From: JAUVHV01 sp964523875
Lineage (GTDB): Bacteria > Omnitrophota > Gorgyraeia > JABMRG01
Direction of reading: 5' to 3'
Assembly (NCBI GenBank): GCA_964523875.1
Contig: CAZGAS010000023.1
Coordinates: 1-17,418 of the forward strand
DNA: 17,418 nt
The translations under genes and the position numbers were made by a program. This document shows positions 1 through 8,572 of this stretch, one piece after another. The first letter of the stretch is position 1; every line of letters begins with the position of its first letter. The notes under the pieces are model-generated. The model searched no databases, was not told where the DNA came from, and worked only from the letters and a program-made list of their open reading frames with translations.

Positions 1-46
1 CTATTATTTATAACGTTTTGCCTGCCAACATTATTCAATACGAATA

Positions 47-439
47 TTATTGCCCTTCCTCCGCCTGCGGGCTATTTATTCTTTGTAGCAAGAGTTCAGA
101 TAATTTCTGTAGCCGGTCTATCTCCTGCTGTAGTCCCTCCAGGGTTGTCTTTACGCGCGCTAGGGTATTCTCAATAGTGTCAAAGCGTTTTCCTGTCTCA
201 ATAAACCTTCTCGCTACATATTCGCCCATGCTCTCGGTGGTCACCAGCCCGTTTTTATCAACAACCTTTGTACCTATAGGCACAAGGCGGTTTACAGTTC
301 CTACCTGTTTGAGTTCCATGCCAGGGCTAATCTTGACACTCCCCGCCTGCTCAGGCTCATTCTTCGCGTACATCGAAGAGGCCAATAAGATGATGAAAGC
401 TAATATTAAAAATATTGCGTAAAAAGAATATTTTTTCAT
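47..439 (-). CDS. Small exported coiled-coil protein, unknown function
   Basis: This 130-residue protein matches no family I recognise. Residues 1-25 form a Sec-type signal or anchor: KK at the N-terminus, a hydrophobic run of about 16 residues, then SSMYA as a possible cleavage site (after A25). Residues about 30-65 are a small polar/beta stretch with GTVNRLVPIGTKVVDKNGL. Residues about 75-125 have a heptad-like pattern (FDTIENTLARVKTTLEGLQQEIDRL) that predicts a coiled coil, so an oligomeric periplasmic or envelope-attached protein is likely. The start ATG has an AAAGGGG Shine-Dalgarno 5 nt upstream. It is the last gene of the block, 30 nt after the glycoside hydrolase stop, and is probably cotranscribed with it. 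A structural or accessory role beside the polysaccharide genes is only an inference from position. Confidence 0.75.
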   Translation of the reverse strand: MKKYSFYAIFLILAFIILLASSMYAKNEPEQAGSVKISPGMELKQVGTVNRLVPIGTKVVDKNGLVTTESMGEYVARRFIETGKRFDTIENTLARVKTTLEGLQQEIDRLQKLSELLLQRINSPQAEEGQ

Positions 440-453
440 ATAATCCCCTTTGA

Positions 454-471
454 AGGTTTTATTAAAAACCT
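454..471. repeat. Intercistronic hairpin between hydrolase and coiled-coil gene
   Basis: A 7-bp perfect inverted repeat (AGGTTTT / AAAACCT) with a 4-nt ATTA loop sits over the hydrolase stop codon and ends just before the AAAGGGG ribosome-binding site of the next gene. No U-tract follows on the minus strand, so a classical terminator is unlikely. It could stabilise the upstream mRNA end or modulate translation of the small gene. Confidence 0.4.
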
Positions 472-1522
472 ATTTAGCCTCTATTAAATTACGCGCTGTA
501 TCTACCCATGAGCTATCGTGAAACCTCGTCTCTCTAAAAAACCAGTATTCCGCGCCCCATAAGAATATAGTCTCTATGCCAAGTAAGCGCATACGCGAAA
601 AATCCGCTTCAATCTGCGAAGGACTCGATGTTACGGGTTGGGCCTTATTCGCGTGAACGAGTTGTCCGTGCTCCCATGGTTCTGCCTGCAGTTCTGTTAT
701 CCATACAGGAATATTGTTTTTAATAGAGTGTGCTTGTATATTCCTGATATATTTTTCCAGTTGGCTAGGGGATGCCTTAAATGTTATATTCATTCCAAAA
801 AATTTCTGGCCAATTGTTGGGTAAATATTAAGCCCTAGAATATCACATATAGCGGACGCGTCCTTAAGAGGGTTATTTGATGAGAAAAATCTGTTTGTGT
901 ATCGCAGGAACCTGTTAGGATAAGTCGCTATATTTATCATAAGCGGCCTCTGTTTTTTATCAATCTCCCTTATAAGCGCGGCCTCATCTTTAAGGAAATC
1001 TTTATTAATATACCAGAGGTCCGGACCTGCCCTGTCAAGCGGCTCGTTTTCCACCTGCCAGCAGATAATCGCCTTTTCGTCTTTGTAGCGCTCTACGACT
1101 TTTTTTACAAACCTCAGCGTGCCTTGCCTTAAATACGCGCTCTTTGAGACATCATATCCATAGCTAAGCTTTATTTTTTTAAGTACCCATTCGGGGATAA
1201 AATACTCCGGCCACCGAGGCGCCTTCATGCCTACGCTTAAAACAATTGCCATGGACCGCTCTTTTGCTTTTTTGATCTGGTAATCAAGCCCTGTAAAATC
1301 ATATATACCCTCTTTCGCTTCTATCTTGCTCCAGTACGCGCCAAGACGGATGAGGTCAAAATCCATGTCAATTATACTCTTGTAAGCCGCCTTCCATGGC
1401 TCATCCAGATAAGCGCATTGGACAGGGCTAAAAGTCACACCAACCCTGACGTTATCAGGGAAAACGTTACCAGCAAAAAATGCTGGCGCGATAATAAGCA
1501 GGATAAAGATATATTTTCTCAT
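470..1522 (-). CDS. Exported clan GH-A (TIM-barrel) glycoside hydrolase
   Basis: This 350-residue protein begins with a signal peptide (residues 1 to about 20, MRKYIFILLIIAPAFFAG), so it should act in the periplasm or outside the cell. The mature part has the layout of a GH5/GH39/GH42-type (beta/alpha)8 hydrolase. The early strand DFDLIRLGAYWSKIE (residues 54-68) is typical of GH42/GH5-like proteins. Residues 154-160 (CWQVENE) carry the NE motif at the end of strand 4, making E160 the predicted acid/base. WITELQ (275-280) gives E277 as the predicted nucleophile at the end of strand 7. LWGAEYW (321-327) is the usual aromatic strand-8 loop. Both catalytic carboxylates are present, so the enzyme should be a retaining hydrolase; the substrate cannot be read from sequence. 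It lies 5 nt after the GT2 synthase gene, suggesting it trims or releases the polymer made there, as BcsZ does for cellulose. The exact GH family is uncertain. Confidence 0.82.
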   Translation of the reverse strand: MRKYIFILLIIAPAFFAGNVFPDNVRVGVTFSPVQCAYLDEPWKAAYKSIIDMDFDLIRLGAYWSKIEAKEGIYDFTGLDYQIKKAKERSMAIVLSVGMKAPRWPEYFIPEWVLKKIKLSYGYDVSKSAYLRQGTLRFVKKVVERYKDEKAIICWQVENEPLDRAGPDLWYINKDFLKDEAALIREIDKKQRPLMINIATYPNRFLRYTNRFFSSNNPLKDASAICDILGLNIYPTIGQKFFGMNITFKASPSQLEKYIRNIQAHSIKNNIPVWITELQAEPWEHGQLVHANKAQPVTSSPSQIEADFSRMRLLGIETIFLWGAEYWFFRETRFHDSSWVDTARNLIEAK

Positions 1523-1527
1523 ACAGC

Positions 1528-3168
1528 CTATTCTTTTCGTTTTTTTATGGTTACCCAGAATTCCATGTACTTACCAAACATAAGGCGCGTCTGCGCGTCC
1601 AGGGCAGGGACCGCGCTAAGAAGTACGCTTATAGGTGGTATGAGCAGCCACTCAAAGGCATGGCCTATCCTTCTTAGAATGTTATGCTTGACTTTTCTCT
1701 CAGGCAGAAGCAGAAGGCTTAGTATTACGCAGACAACGAGCCCGAAAGACGCCAGGGTGAATATAGTGCCCACGATACGCGGCGCGCTATAATAGAACAT
1801 GCTGTGTTCATATTGCCGTGTCGCGAATATTAGTGGGAGCCAGCTGACTATGCTTAAAAGAAATGGCCAGGTTGTCCATGAAAGGTGCGCGTCAAATAGC
1901 TTGAAAGTGAGGACTATTCTCTTAAACAGAGATATATTCTTTGCCCTGAGAAACGCCCTCATGACTATCGGTATGTTTTCAGCGCCCCATGCCCATCGCC
2001 TCTTCTGCTTATAGACATTGACAACAGTACTCCACCAGGTCTCAGCCTCAGTAACATCCATTGACAATGTTGTATAGATGGGAACAACCCTGTACCTTCC
2101 GTCATAATGTATATATGCCTTCCAGAAGATGGCTGAATCATCTGATATCATATCTACGGGCCAGTAGTCTATATCAACAAGCGCCTTAAAGCTCATGCTG
2201 TGGCTCGAGAACGTTACCAGTTTTTCGGGATTTGTAGCCTCTATAAGCTGAAAAAAAGACGAACCAACATCAAGAACCCGCGCGAACCCGGGAGCCTGCC
2301 ATATATTATTGTGGAATACAGGTATCGGCTGAAAACTCGCGTGTGTCCTATCAGGCGTTATAAGGTAATGATACGTGAGGCAGGCAAAATAATCCGCGCT
2401 GACTACTGTATCCGCGTCAAAGCACGAGCAGATTATATTTTCATGTGGTATTTTAATCTTTTCAAAATATGCCTGGGCCTTCCGTGCGGCAAACGAAGCA
2501 TTGGCTGCCTTGACCCGCGCTTCGCCTGAGATACCTGTTGGATGCAATACAACAGAGAAGTGCTTAAAACTTTTAGCATACTTCTCTTCTATTCGGCTTA
2601 TATCCGCCTTGACGTTATCAGGGGCCGTCTCCTCAAGCGCTATAAAAACAACAATGCGCTTAGCGGGGAATGTACCTTTTAGCAGGCTTATGATGCCGGG
2701 CTCGACTATCTCACGACTCTCCCTCGCTACAGGGAATATAACAAGCTGATATATATCCTTAAAAAGAGGCGGCCGTTCTTTTTGTACGCGTAGATGGTTT
2801 ATCTCAGTCTTATGTATCTGGCAGGCGAGGCGCGATTTTATATCTTTTTTACCCTTAACGCTGCCTAAGGAGCTGTAATAACTCTCAAGCGCGTCTATGC
2901 CTTTTGCCCTGTCTATCCAATTTGTCTGTTTTTCCATTGACAAACGATAATATGATAAAGAGAGAAAGATATTCATATAGAAAAGCCTCAAGAGCCAATA
3001 GAGGTCAAAGGCAATGATTACAACAGCCGCGGCAAGGGGGTTTTTGATAGAAAATATAGACATGCCTATCAGTATGGACCAGCTTAATAGCCCGGGTAAT
3101 ATCTCGAAAAACCTCTCTAAGGCCTTCTCTCTCCCTCTTAATCTATGGCGTGAAAAATGAAATTTCAT
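1528..3168 (-). CDS. Membrane GT2 glycosyltransferase, processive (cellulose-synthase-like) type
   Basis: This 546-residue inner-membrane protein has two N-terminal membrane segments (about 23-42 and 46-70), a cytoplasmic GT-A domain (about 135-400) and about three to four C-terminal membrane segments (from about 420). The signatures of processive GT2 enzymes are visible: FDADT (250-254, the metal/UDP-binding DxD), a SDD motif (342-344) at the usual place of the acceptor-base TED/ED, and QKRRW (388-392), which fits the Q/RxxRW motif that holds the growing chain. It should polymerise a nucleotide-sugar into a glycan and may export it. There is no PilZ domain, so direct c-di-GMP control like that of BcsA is not evident. 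Its start overlaps the PEGA gene stop by 4 nt (ATGA), which implies translational coupling. The hydrolase gene follows 5 nt downstream. The polymer is unknown. Confidence 0.87.
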   Translation of the reverse strand: MKFHFSRHRLRGREKALERFFEILPGLLSWSILIGMSIFSIKNPLAAAVVIIAFDLYWLLRLFYMNIFLSLSYYRLSMEKQTNWIDRAKGIDALESYYSSLGSVKGKKDIKSRLACQIHKTEINHLRVQKERPPLFKDIYQLVIFPVARESREIVEPGIISLLKGTFPAKRIVVFIALEETAPDNVKADISRIEEKYAKSFKHFSVVLHPTGISGEARVKAANASFAARKAQAYFEKIKIPHENIICSCFDADTVVSADYFACLTYHYLITPDRTHASFQPIPVFHNNIWQAPGFARVLDVGSSFFQLIEATNPEKLVTFSSHSMSFKALVDIDYWPVDMISDDSAIFWKAYIHYDGRYRVVPIYTTLSMDVTEAETWWSTVVNVYKQKRRWAWGAENIPIVMRAFLRAKNISLFKRIVLTFKLFDAHLSWTTWPFLLSIVSWLPLIFATRQYEHSMFYYSAPRIVGTIFTLASFGLVVCVILSLLLLPERKVKHNILRRIGHAFEWLLIPPISVLLSAVPALDAQTRLMFGKYMEFWVTIKKRKE

Positions 3169-4634
3169 TGTTCTTCTATTGCCTTCTCTTTTATCTTCCT
3201 TTTCTTTTTATCCCTTGCTTTCTTCTCCTGCAAAGGTTTCTGCCCCACGATGTCGAGGCTAAACAATCTTGATGATATATTGTCCAGGTAGTACAACTTG
3301 CCTGTATTCTCTATATAGAAGAGGTTGTGATTGGGTTTGACTTTTATCAAGGCATCAAGGTGAGGCCTGCCTACAGCCTCCATCTCTATAAGCCATGCCT
3401 GGCCCTTGTCGCGAAAAAGTATATGTGAATCATCATAAACCCAGAATGCCTGTTCTATACTGTTTCCCTTAACATCAACCCATAAAAGTTCCGGGCCTTT
3501 TTCAAATGTAATCCCCTCAATAACCTCTGTCAGAAAATTTACAACACCTATCCTCTTTTTCTCCCACAGGAGGAGCCTTCGATTTTTCCCGTAAAAAGAG
3601 CTGCCCTCAACCCCGTCATCCGTAAACCTGTATGGAAGGTGGTTGGTTATCAGCTCACCCTTTTCACTTATAAATAATATAATATCATCCTCTACCGGAT
3701 GAATATTAAAAAAACCCTTATCAGCAAAAAGTGATTCACTTATATATTTATCATCAAGGAGTATTTCCGGCCAGGCCTGGTCAAGATTTGACCGGGTTAA
3801 TACATAATCATTGCCAAGAACATAGATCTTCTTGTTGTAAAAACCGAAACCCGCGACATCGGTTATATATTCCGGATAGACCGCCTTGTTTGTAATATCT
3901 ATCATATTGAGATAGCCGTTTTGAAATGTAAATATCTGCCTGGGCTGTGCCGGATCCCAGTCTATCTTTTCAGGGGTTACGGTAAAGAGTTCTGTAATAT
4001 CCATGATAAAAGGCTTATCCTGTCCAGGCTCGATATAGAGGTATCTTATACCTGTATCTGAATTCAGGAGAAAGAGCATGCCCCCAGATTCGGCAACAGT
4101 ATAGAGCTTAGAAAGAGTCATGCCGCCATAATCTGATTCTTCTCCCAAAAGGGGGTACTGCTTATTCTCATCGCAGTAATAGACAGTCCAGTCCTTTAGA
4201 GTGGCGCTCTTTTGTAAAAGAAAGAGGTTCATCTTAGGTAAAGGTATAAGGTTTTCAAACTTTTCATCCAGGAGAAGTTTGGGCTGGCGTTTATCAGGTA
4301 TGAGTAGTATCTTGTCAAAGACACTCGCGTTATTTGGGGTTATTGTAACGTCATGAGACCAATCATAATAGCCATCCATGGTAAGCCTGATAATGTAATC
4401 ACCCGGATTTAGGTTTTGTAAAGAGGCAGGTGTCTTTAGTTGGGTAAGCTCATTATTAAGATATATCGAGGCGCCGGGCGGCACAGTAGAGAGATATACA
4501 AGCCCTGTCTTGGCTATAGGCTCTATAGAGTTTGGTGTGAATATAAAACCAAAGGCATAGAGAACGATAAGCGGGCACGCGATCAGATAAATGACAAGAA
4601 ATATGTAAAAAAATATCTTTCGTAAAAAAAGCAT
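3165..4634 (-). CDS. Membrane-anchored PEGA-domain protein
   Basis: This 489-residue protein has one N-terminal membrane segment (about 7-30), then a PEGA domain (about 43-112) recognisable from VPPGASIYLN, a TPASLQNLNPGDY turn and RLTMDGYYDW. PEGA domains are small beta modules related to surface-layer and carbohydrate-associated folds, usually outside the cytoplasm. Residues about 115-460 are rich in short beta strands with recurring aromatic and Asp/Gly turns (for example IDWDPAQPRQIFTF), suggesting a WD40/PD40-like propeller, though I cannot count blades. The C-terminus (about 465-489) is a highly charged Lys/Glu tail. The start has AAGGA 9 nt upstream, and the SD lies just after the previous gene's stop. 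The 4-nt overlap with the GT2 gene points to a joint role, perhaps as periplasmic partner or scaffold of the synthase. No enzymatic motif was seen. Confidence 0.8.
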   Translation of the reverse strand: MLFLRKIFFYIFLVIYLIACPLIVLYAFGFIFTPNSIEPIAKTGLVYLSTVPPGASIYLNNELTQLKTPASLQNLNPGDYIIRLTMDGYYDWSHDVTITPNNASVFDKILLIPDKRQPKLLLDEKFENLIPLPKMNLFLLQKSATLKDWTVYYCDENKQYPLLGEESDYGGMTLSKLYTVAESGGMLFLLNSDTGIRYLYIEPGQDKPFIMDITELFTVTPEKIDWDPAQPRQIFTFQNGYLNMIDITNKAVYPEYITDVAGFGFYNKKIYVLGNDYVLTRSNLDQAWPEILLDDKYISESLFADKGFFNIHPVEDDIILFISEKGELITNHLPYRFTDDGVEGSSFYGKNRRLLLWEKKRIGVVNFLTEVIEGITFEKGPELLWVDVKGNSIEQAFWVYDDSHILFRDKGQAWLIEMEAVGRPHLDALIKVKPNHNLFYIENTGKLYYLDNISSRLFSLDIVGQKPLQEKKARDKKKRKIKEKAIEEQ

Positions 4635-4648
4635 CCAGTAATTCCTTT

Positions 4649-5815
4649 TTAAAAAGCGGAGACAAGGATATCAATAATATCCTGCTTATTAAGTTTTTTG
4701 AATGAGCCAACCTGGCCGTAATGGTCTATTACATTGCCTGCCATCTCCTCGAACATCTCCGCTGGTATATCAATCTCTCTCAAAGACTTAGGCATGCCAA
4801 GGGATGTAAAGAAAACTTTTGTCTTAAGAATAGCCTCGTTAGCGATATCTATAGGATCCTTATCCGCGTCTATGTTCCATATATTTATACCATAAGCCGC
4901 CAGCCTTGGAACGGTCTTGTCGCTTAAGACGTTTTTCATCCAGCTGGGCATGATAATAGCAAGTCCTGCCCCATGGCTGATATCGTATATCGCGCTCAAT
5001 TCATGTTCTATGCCGTGTGACGCCCAGTCAGAGTCTTTGCCATAACCTATCAGGCCATTTAGGGCGAGGGTTCCCGCCCACATCAAATTTGACCTCGCGG
5101 TATAATCGCGCGGGGAATGAAGAACAATTGGCCCGTATTTTAAGCAGACCTTGATAAGCGCCTCCGCAATCAAGTCCTGCACATCAGAACCCTTGGTATG
5201 GCTGAAATACTGTTCAAATATATGCGCTATGATATCAACTACGCCCGCGGCTGTATGATACCTGTTAACTGAGAATGTATATTCCGGGTCCAGTATTGAA
5301 AATCGCGGCCTTATATGCGGGGTACAGAGAGCGAGCTTACGTCTTGTATCCTCTTTTGTTATTACGGCATTACCATTCATCTCTGAGCCTGTTGCCGCTA
5401 GGGTAAGCACACAGCCTATATCAAGCGCGCGTTCAGGTGTGGCTTTTTTAATAAAAAAATCCCAGCAATCACCGTCATATTCAGCCCCTGCCGCGATTGC
5501 CTTTGATGCATCGATTACGCTTCCGCCGCCAACACCCAGGACTAAGTCAATATTACTATCCCGGCATACCTGTATGCCTTTATAAACACTCTTAAGCCTC
5601 GGGTTAGGCTGGATGCCGGAGAGTTCTTTATACTCAAGCCCCGCCTTCTTGACCTGGGCAAGCACCTGATAGAATATGCCGTTAGATTTTACGCTTCCTG
5701 AGCCGGTTACTATCAGTGCCCTCTTATACTTGCCTTTAAGCTCATGCTCAAGCGAGGCAACCTCTCCTTTGCCAAAATAGAGCGCGGTCGGTATGTAATA
5801 TTTAAAATTGAGCAT
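4649..5815 (-). CDS. Iron-containing (group III) alcohol dehydrogenase, BDH-like
   Basis: This cytosolic NAD(P)-dependent alcohol/aldehyde oxidoreductase is of the Fe-ADH superfamily, closest in style to butanol dehydrogenases. An open frame extends to 5851, but I choose the ATG at 5813-5815 because AAAGGG (5822-5827) lies 6 nt ahead of it and MLNFKYYIPT is the usual family N-terminus; this gives 388 residues, the normal length. Visible motifs, in 388-residue numbering, are the dinucleotide loop GVGGGSVID (about 94-102), the metal ligands D194 and H198 in VVDIIAH, H271 in IEHELSA, and H281 in ISHGAGLA. All four ligands are intact. Physiologically it probably reduces aldehydes for redox balance or oxidises an alcohol. 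It sits between an antiporter gene (48 nt) and the PEGA gene (14 nt), with no obvious functional link to either. Confidence 0.92.
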   Translation of the reverse strand: MLNFKYYIPTALYFGKGEVASLEHELKGKYKRALIVTGSGSVKSNGIFYQVLAQVKKAGLEYKELSGIQPNPRLKSVYKGIQVCRDSNIDLVLGVGGGSVIDASKAIAAGAEYDGDCWDFFIKKATPERALDIGCVLTLAATGSEMNGNAVITKEDTRRKLALCTPHIRPRFSILDPEYTFSVNRYHTAAGVVDIIAHIFEQYFSHTKGSDVQDLIAEALIKVCLKYGPIVLHSPRDYTARSNLMWAGTLALNGLIGYGKDSDWASHGIEHELSAIYDISHGAGLAIIMPSWMKNVLSDKTVPRLAAYGINIWNIDADKDPIDIANEAILKTKVFFTSLGMPKSLREIDIPAEMFEEMAGNVIDHYGQVGSFKKLNKQDIIDILVSAF

Positions 5816-5821
5816 CCCCAT

Positions 5822-5827
5822 CCCTTT
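5822..5827 (-). promoter_or_regulatory. Shine-Dalgarno deciding the Fe-ADH start
   Basis: AAAGGG lies 6 nt before the ATG at 5815. The alternative in-frame ATG at 5821 directly abuts it and the GTG/ATG-type starts further upstream have no SD, so the shorter protein is preferred. Confidence 0.6.
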
Positions 5828-5863
5828 TTTAACTATATAGTTTCGCAGCAATTTACTACAAAA

Positions 5864-7081
5864 TTATTTAATTTCACCTGCTTTTGTAAGCGCTATCTTG
5901 ACACAGACAGAGCCTATGACCTCAGATATTATTGTCGCGCCGATAACGACCGCTATTATAATATCGGCAAACCCGGCAAACGCGGCGTTTTGTTTCATTA
6001 AAAGCGCCAGGCCTACAACGATGCCCCCGTAAGGTATTAGCCCACCTGCTGTATATCTTTTTACATTGGCTGATGATTTCGCGATAGCCGCGCCACAGAG
6101 GGTGCCGGTTACCTTACCGACGGTCCTAAAGATAACAAAAAAGACGATTAGGATAGCGGCGGTAGGTAATACAGAAAAATCCAACTGCATGCCGCTTACC
6201 GTGAAGAATACAAGAAATATTAATTCTTCGGTATAGCGCTCAAGGACCTTAAAGACCTTATTCTGTTTGGGGTTAAAATTAACCACAACAATGCCCATTA
6301 CCATTGTAGCAAGCAGGGCATCGCATTTGAGGATATCGGCAATACCAAAGCAGCACGAAAGAAGCCCGAATATCACAACAATCAGGACCCCTTCGCTCTC
6401 TTTTGAGACAAGTTTTGTAACAATATTTAAGAGCAAGCCGAAAAGAGTACCAAGAAAGAGTGAACCCGATATTATCATAAGCGGTACAGCTATAGACGCG
6501 TAAAGGTTAAAACTCGCCTTCAGCGCGAAGGACTGGGCTATAACAATAGCAAGGCTGAAATTCATTATACCAAGCGCGTCATCTGAGGCGGCAACACCCA
6601 TTATTGTAGATGTAACATTGCCCTTAGACTTGTATTCATGGGTTATTGCTAAAGCGGGCGTAGGGTCTGTTGGAGAGGCAATGCAGCCTAATAATATGCT
6701 AAGTGGGATATAGGTGGTGAACCACCCTATTGAGGCACCGTGTATAAAAAAATGCGCTATCGCGAGAAAGCCTATTATGACCGCTAAAAAAGTGAACTCC
6801 GCTTCACAGATAGTGATCCATAGTATGCCCTTGCCAAGCTTTTTTAACCTGTTATACTGCAGGGTTCCGCCAATGGAGAAGGTAATAAAACAGAGCGCTA
6901 AATTGATGACAAGATTGGTCTGGCCTTGCGCCGCCTGCGGCATGAAACTCATTATATCCGGGTTTAAAAAGATACCCGCTAGTATATACCCTGTAATCTT
7001 AGGAAGCCTGAGCCTTATTGCTATTTCACCAAATATAAAACCTATTATTACTATAATACCAACAACCAAAACAGGGTCCAT
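5864..7081 (-). CDS. Cation/proton antiporter, monovalent CPA family, no regulatory domain
   Basis: This 405-residue integral membrane protein has roughly 11-13 hydrophobic helices along its full length and fits the Na+/H+ exchanger (NhaP/NapA/Kef-type) fold. Residues 133-141 (CIASPTDPT) match the unwound TM4 TD/SPTD motif, and A164-D168 (AASDDALGI) matches the ion-binding DD motif of TM5. Two aspartates, rather than QD or ND, are the pattern of electrogenic NapA/NhaA-like exchangers. A conserved Arg/Lys-bearing helix (FRTVGKVTGT, near 320) is also present. Unlike KefB/C there is no C-terminal RCK/TrkA domain, hence the short length. It should exchange Na+ (or K+) for H+ across the inner membrane for pH or salt homeostasis. 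Its SD (AAGGA) overlaps the stop of the preceding NhaD-like gene (12-nt spacer), indicating coupled expression. Confidence 0.88.
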   Translation of the reverse strand: MDPVLVVGIIVIIGFIFGEIAIRLRLPKITGYILAGIFLNPDIMSFMPQAAQGQTNLVINLALCFITFSIGGTLQYNRLKKLGKGILWITICEAEFTFLAVIIGFLAIAHFFIHGASIGWFTTYIPLSILLGCIASPTDPTPALAITHEYKSKGNVTSTIMGVAASDDALGIMNFSLAIVIAQSFALKASFNLYASIAVPLMIISGSLFLGTLFGLLLNIVTKLVSKESEGVLIVVIFGLLSCCFGIADILKCDALLATMVMGIVVVNFNPKQNKVFKVLERYTEELIFLVFFTVSGMQLDFSVLPTAAILIVFFVIFRTVGKVTGTLCGAAIAKSSANVKRYTAGGLIPYGGIVVGLALLMKQNAAFAGFADIIIAVVIGATIISEVIGSVCVKIALTKAGEIK

Positions 7082-7093
7082 GCCAACATTTCC

Positions 7094-8494
7094 TTATTTG
7101 TAATATGGTAAAAGCGTTATCGCGATAAAAAGAAAGACTAATGTAATTATACCTACAATGATACCTATCTTAAACCAGCTTAAGAAACTTATCGTTATGT
7201 TTCTCTTTTTCTCCAGGCTTCCGAGGGCGATTATATTGGCGGTTGAGCCGATAATTGTGATATTTCCCCCGAAACATGCCCCAAAAAGCAGTACCCACCA
7301 TAAGACATTCTGTGTACCGATCATGGCATTAAGGCTCTGTATTACAGGTATCGAGCCTGCTACTACAACAACATTATCCAGCGCGCTGGATATAAAAGCA
7401 CTGCCAAAAAGAATAGTCGCGATAAGCCCGATCCTGCTCTCGGCTACAAGGAACAGTAGCTTTTGTGCCAGAACCTCCGCGACACCGGTTGACGCTAATA
7501 TGCCGGCCTGGGCAAATAAGAACATGAAAAAAAGAAGCGTCCACCACTCTACATCGTGCTCTATATAGCTCCTTGCCTTCTGCCTGCGCCAGACCATAAT
7601 AATAGCTGATGATAAGAGAGGCGCTATCAATAGTACCGTGTTCTGCCCTAACCCAAGTGCCAACTCGATACGATAATGCAAGGCTATAAGCAGAAGCGTA
7701 GCCCCGGAGATAATAAAGCCTATCTTAAGCCTTTTTTCTGTAGGCACTGAAAGAAGTTGTATGAGTATGTCATTGGGCCCGTATTCAGCTATCTTTTTAT
7801 CAAGCTCTTTAATCTTGTTCCTAAAGATAAAAAGCATAATAATCGTAAGGATAAATAATGATAATATCATCAATGGAAAGGCGTATATTATAAAATGCTC
7901 AAAAGAAAGGTGAGCCTTTGCCGCTATCATTATGCCTATAGGATTTCCTATAACAGTCCCCGCTGAACCTATATTGGTGGCGAATACAGATGTGATGATA
8001 AACGGAACGGGGTCTACCTCAAAGTAATCGCTCAACTCAAGTATTATCATTATCATGAATAATATCGATGAGACCTCATCTATAGCGCAGGCTAAAAGCC
8101 CGGATGTAAAGATAAGCGCGATCATGAATCTTTTAGCGCTTATCTTTTTCATTACAAGGGCTTTTTGAAGGAGCCATGTAAAAAGGCCTATCTCCTTAAG
8201 AAATCCGACAAGTATCATCATGCCGATTAAGAAAAGGATGATCTCCATTGAGGAGTGTTCTATAAACTCCTGCAAGGTAGCGACACCTGTAAAAAGTATG
8301 ATAGTTGTTCCGAGGAAGGCAAAGCTTAAGCGGAATTGCCAAAAAAGGAGTGTGCCTAATATCGATAAGCTGAATGTGCATAGCGCGATTATCTGATCTA
8401 CGCTGAACTTGAGTCTGATACCGAGAAATCCGACAAAGACTACAGCAAAAAATAATAATATGCTTTTGTGGAACAGGTATTTTTCGTTTTCCAT
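7094..8494 (-). CDS. NhaD/ArsB-type (ion transporter superfamily) membrane transporter
   Basis: This 466-residue polytopic protein has about 11-12 hydrophobic segments in two repeats, as in ArsB, NhaD and SLC13/CitMHS transporters. Two matching re-entrant signatures are visible: TNIGSAGTVIGNPIGIMIAA (about 174-193) in the first half, and GACFGGNITIIGSTANIIAL (about 405-424) in the second. These Asn-Ile-Gly/Gly-Asn and Ser-Thr-Ala-Asn elements form the substrate site in the superfamily. Substrate choice (Na+/H+, arsenite or dicarboxylate) cannot be fixed from the sequence. The CPA antiporter 12 nt downstream favours sodium/proton exchange. No arsR or arsC gene is nearby, so an arsenic role is not supported. 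It is the first gene of the block; GGGAG and AGGG lie 10 and 4 nt before the ATG. Confidence 0.85.
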   Translation of the reverse strand: MENEKYLFHKSILLFFAVVFVGFLGIRLKFSVDQIIALCTFSLSILGTLLFWQFRLSFAFLGTTIILFTGVATLQEFIEHSSMEIILFLIGMMILVGFLKEIGLFTWLLQKALVMKKISAKRFMIALIFTSGLLACAIDEVSSILFMIMIILELSDYFEVDPVPFIITSVFATNIGSAGTVIGNPIGIMIAAKAHLSFEHFIIYAFPLMILSLFILTIIMLFIFRNKIKELDKKIAEYGPNDILIQLLSVPTEKRLKIGFIISGATLLLIALHYRIELALGLGQNTVLLIAPLLSSAIIMVWRRQKARSYIEHDVEWWTLLFFMFLFAQAGILASTGVAEVLAQKLLFLVAESRIGLIATILFGSAFISSALDNVVVVAGSIPVIQSLNAMIGTQNVLWWVLLFGACFGGNITIIGSTANIIALGSLEKKRNITISFLSWFKIGIIVGIITLVFLFIAITLLPYYK

Positions 8495-8572
8495 AAGGCC
8501 CTGTACTCCCTAAAATTTTATAAGCTTATCAGCGCCCGGGACCTAAGCGAATAACAACATAAAACGCTGTTT

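Noticed and set aside
1..46. A further small gene at the left edge
   Set aside because: The only minus-strand ATG there (TTGGCAGGC frame) ends after eight codons.
18..422. Plus-strand open frames opposite the minus-strand genes (for example 18-422, 6714-7103, 7158-7568, 10778-11155)
   Set aside because: They lie antisense to genes with clear family matches, have Ser/Arg-rich compositions typical of shadow frames, and lack family motifs.
7094..8494. Arsenite efflux (ArsB) as the specific role
   Set aside because: No arsR, arsC or arsA nearby; the adjacent CPA antiporter makes Na+/H+ exchange more likely.
8500..8570. Possible terminator between the ATP-grasp gene and the NhaD-like gene (AGCG/CGCT, CAGCG/CGCTG and the ATAAGCTTAT palindrome)
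   Set aside because: Stems are 4-5 bp with long loops and no U-tract follows on the minus strand, so termination or readthrough here cannot be told.
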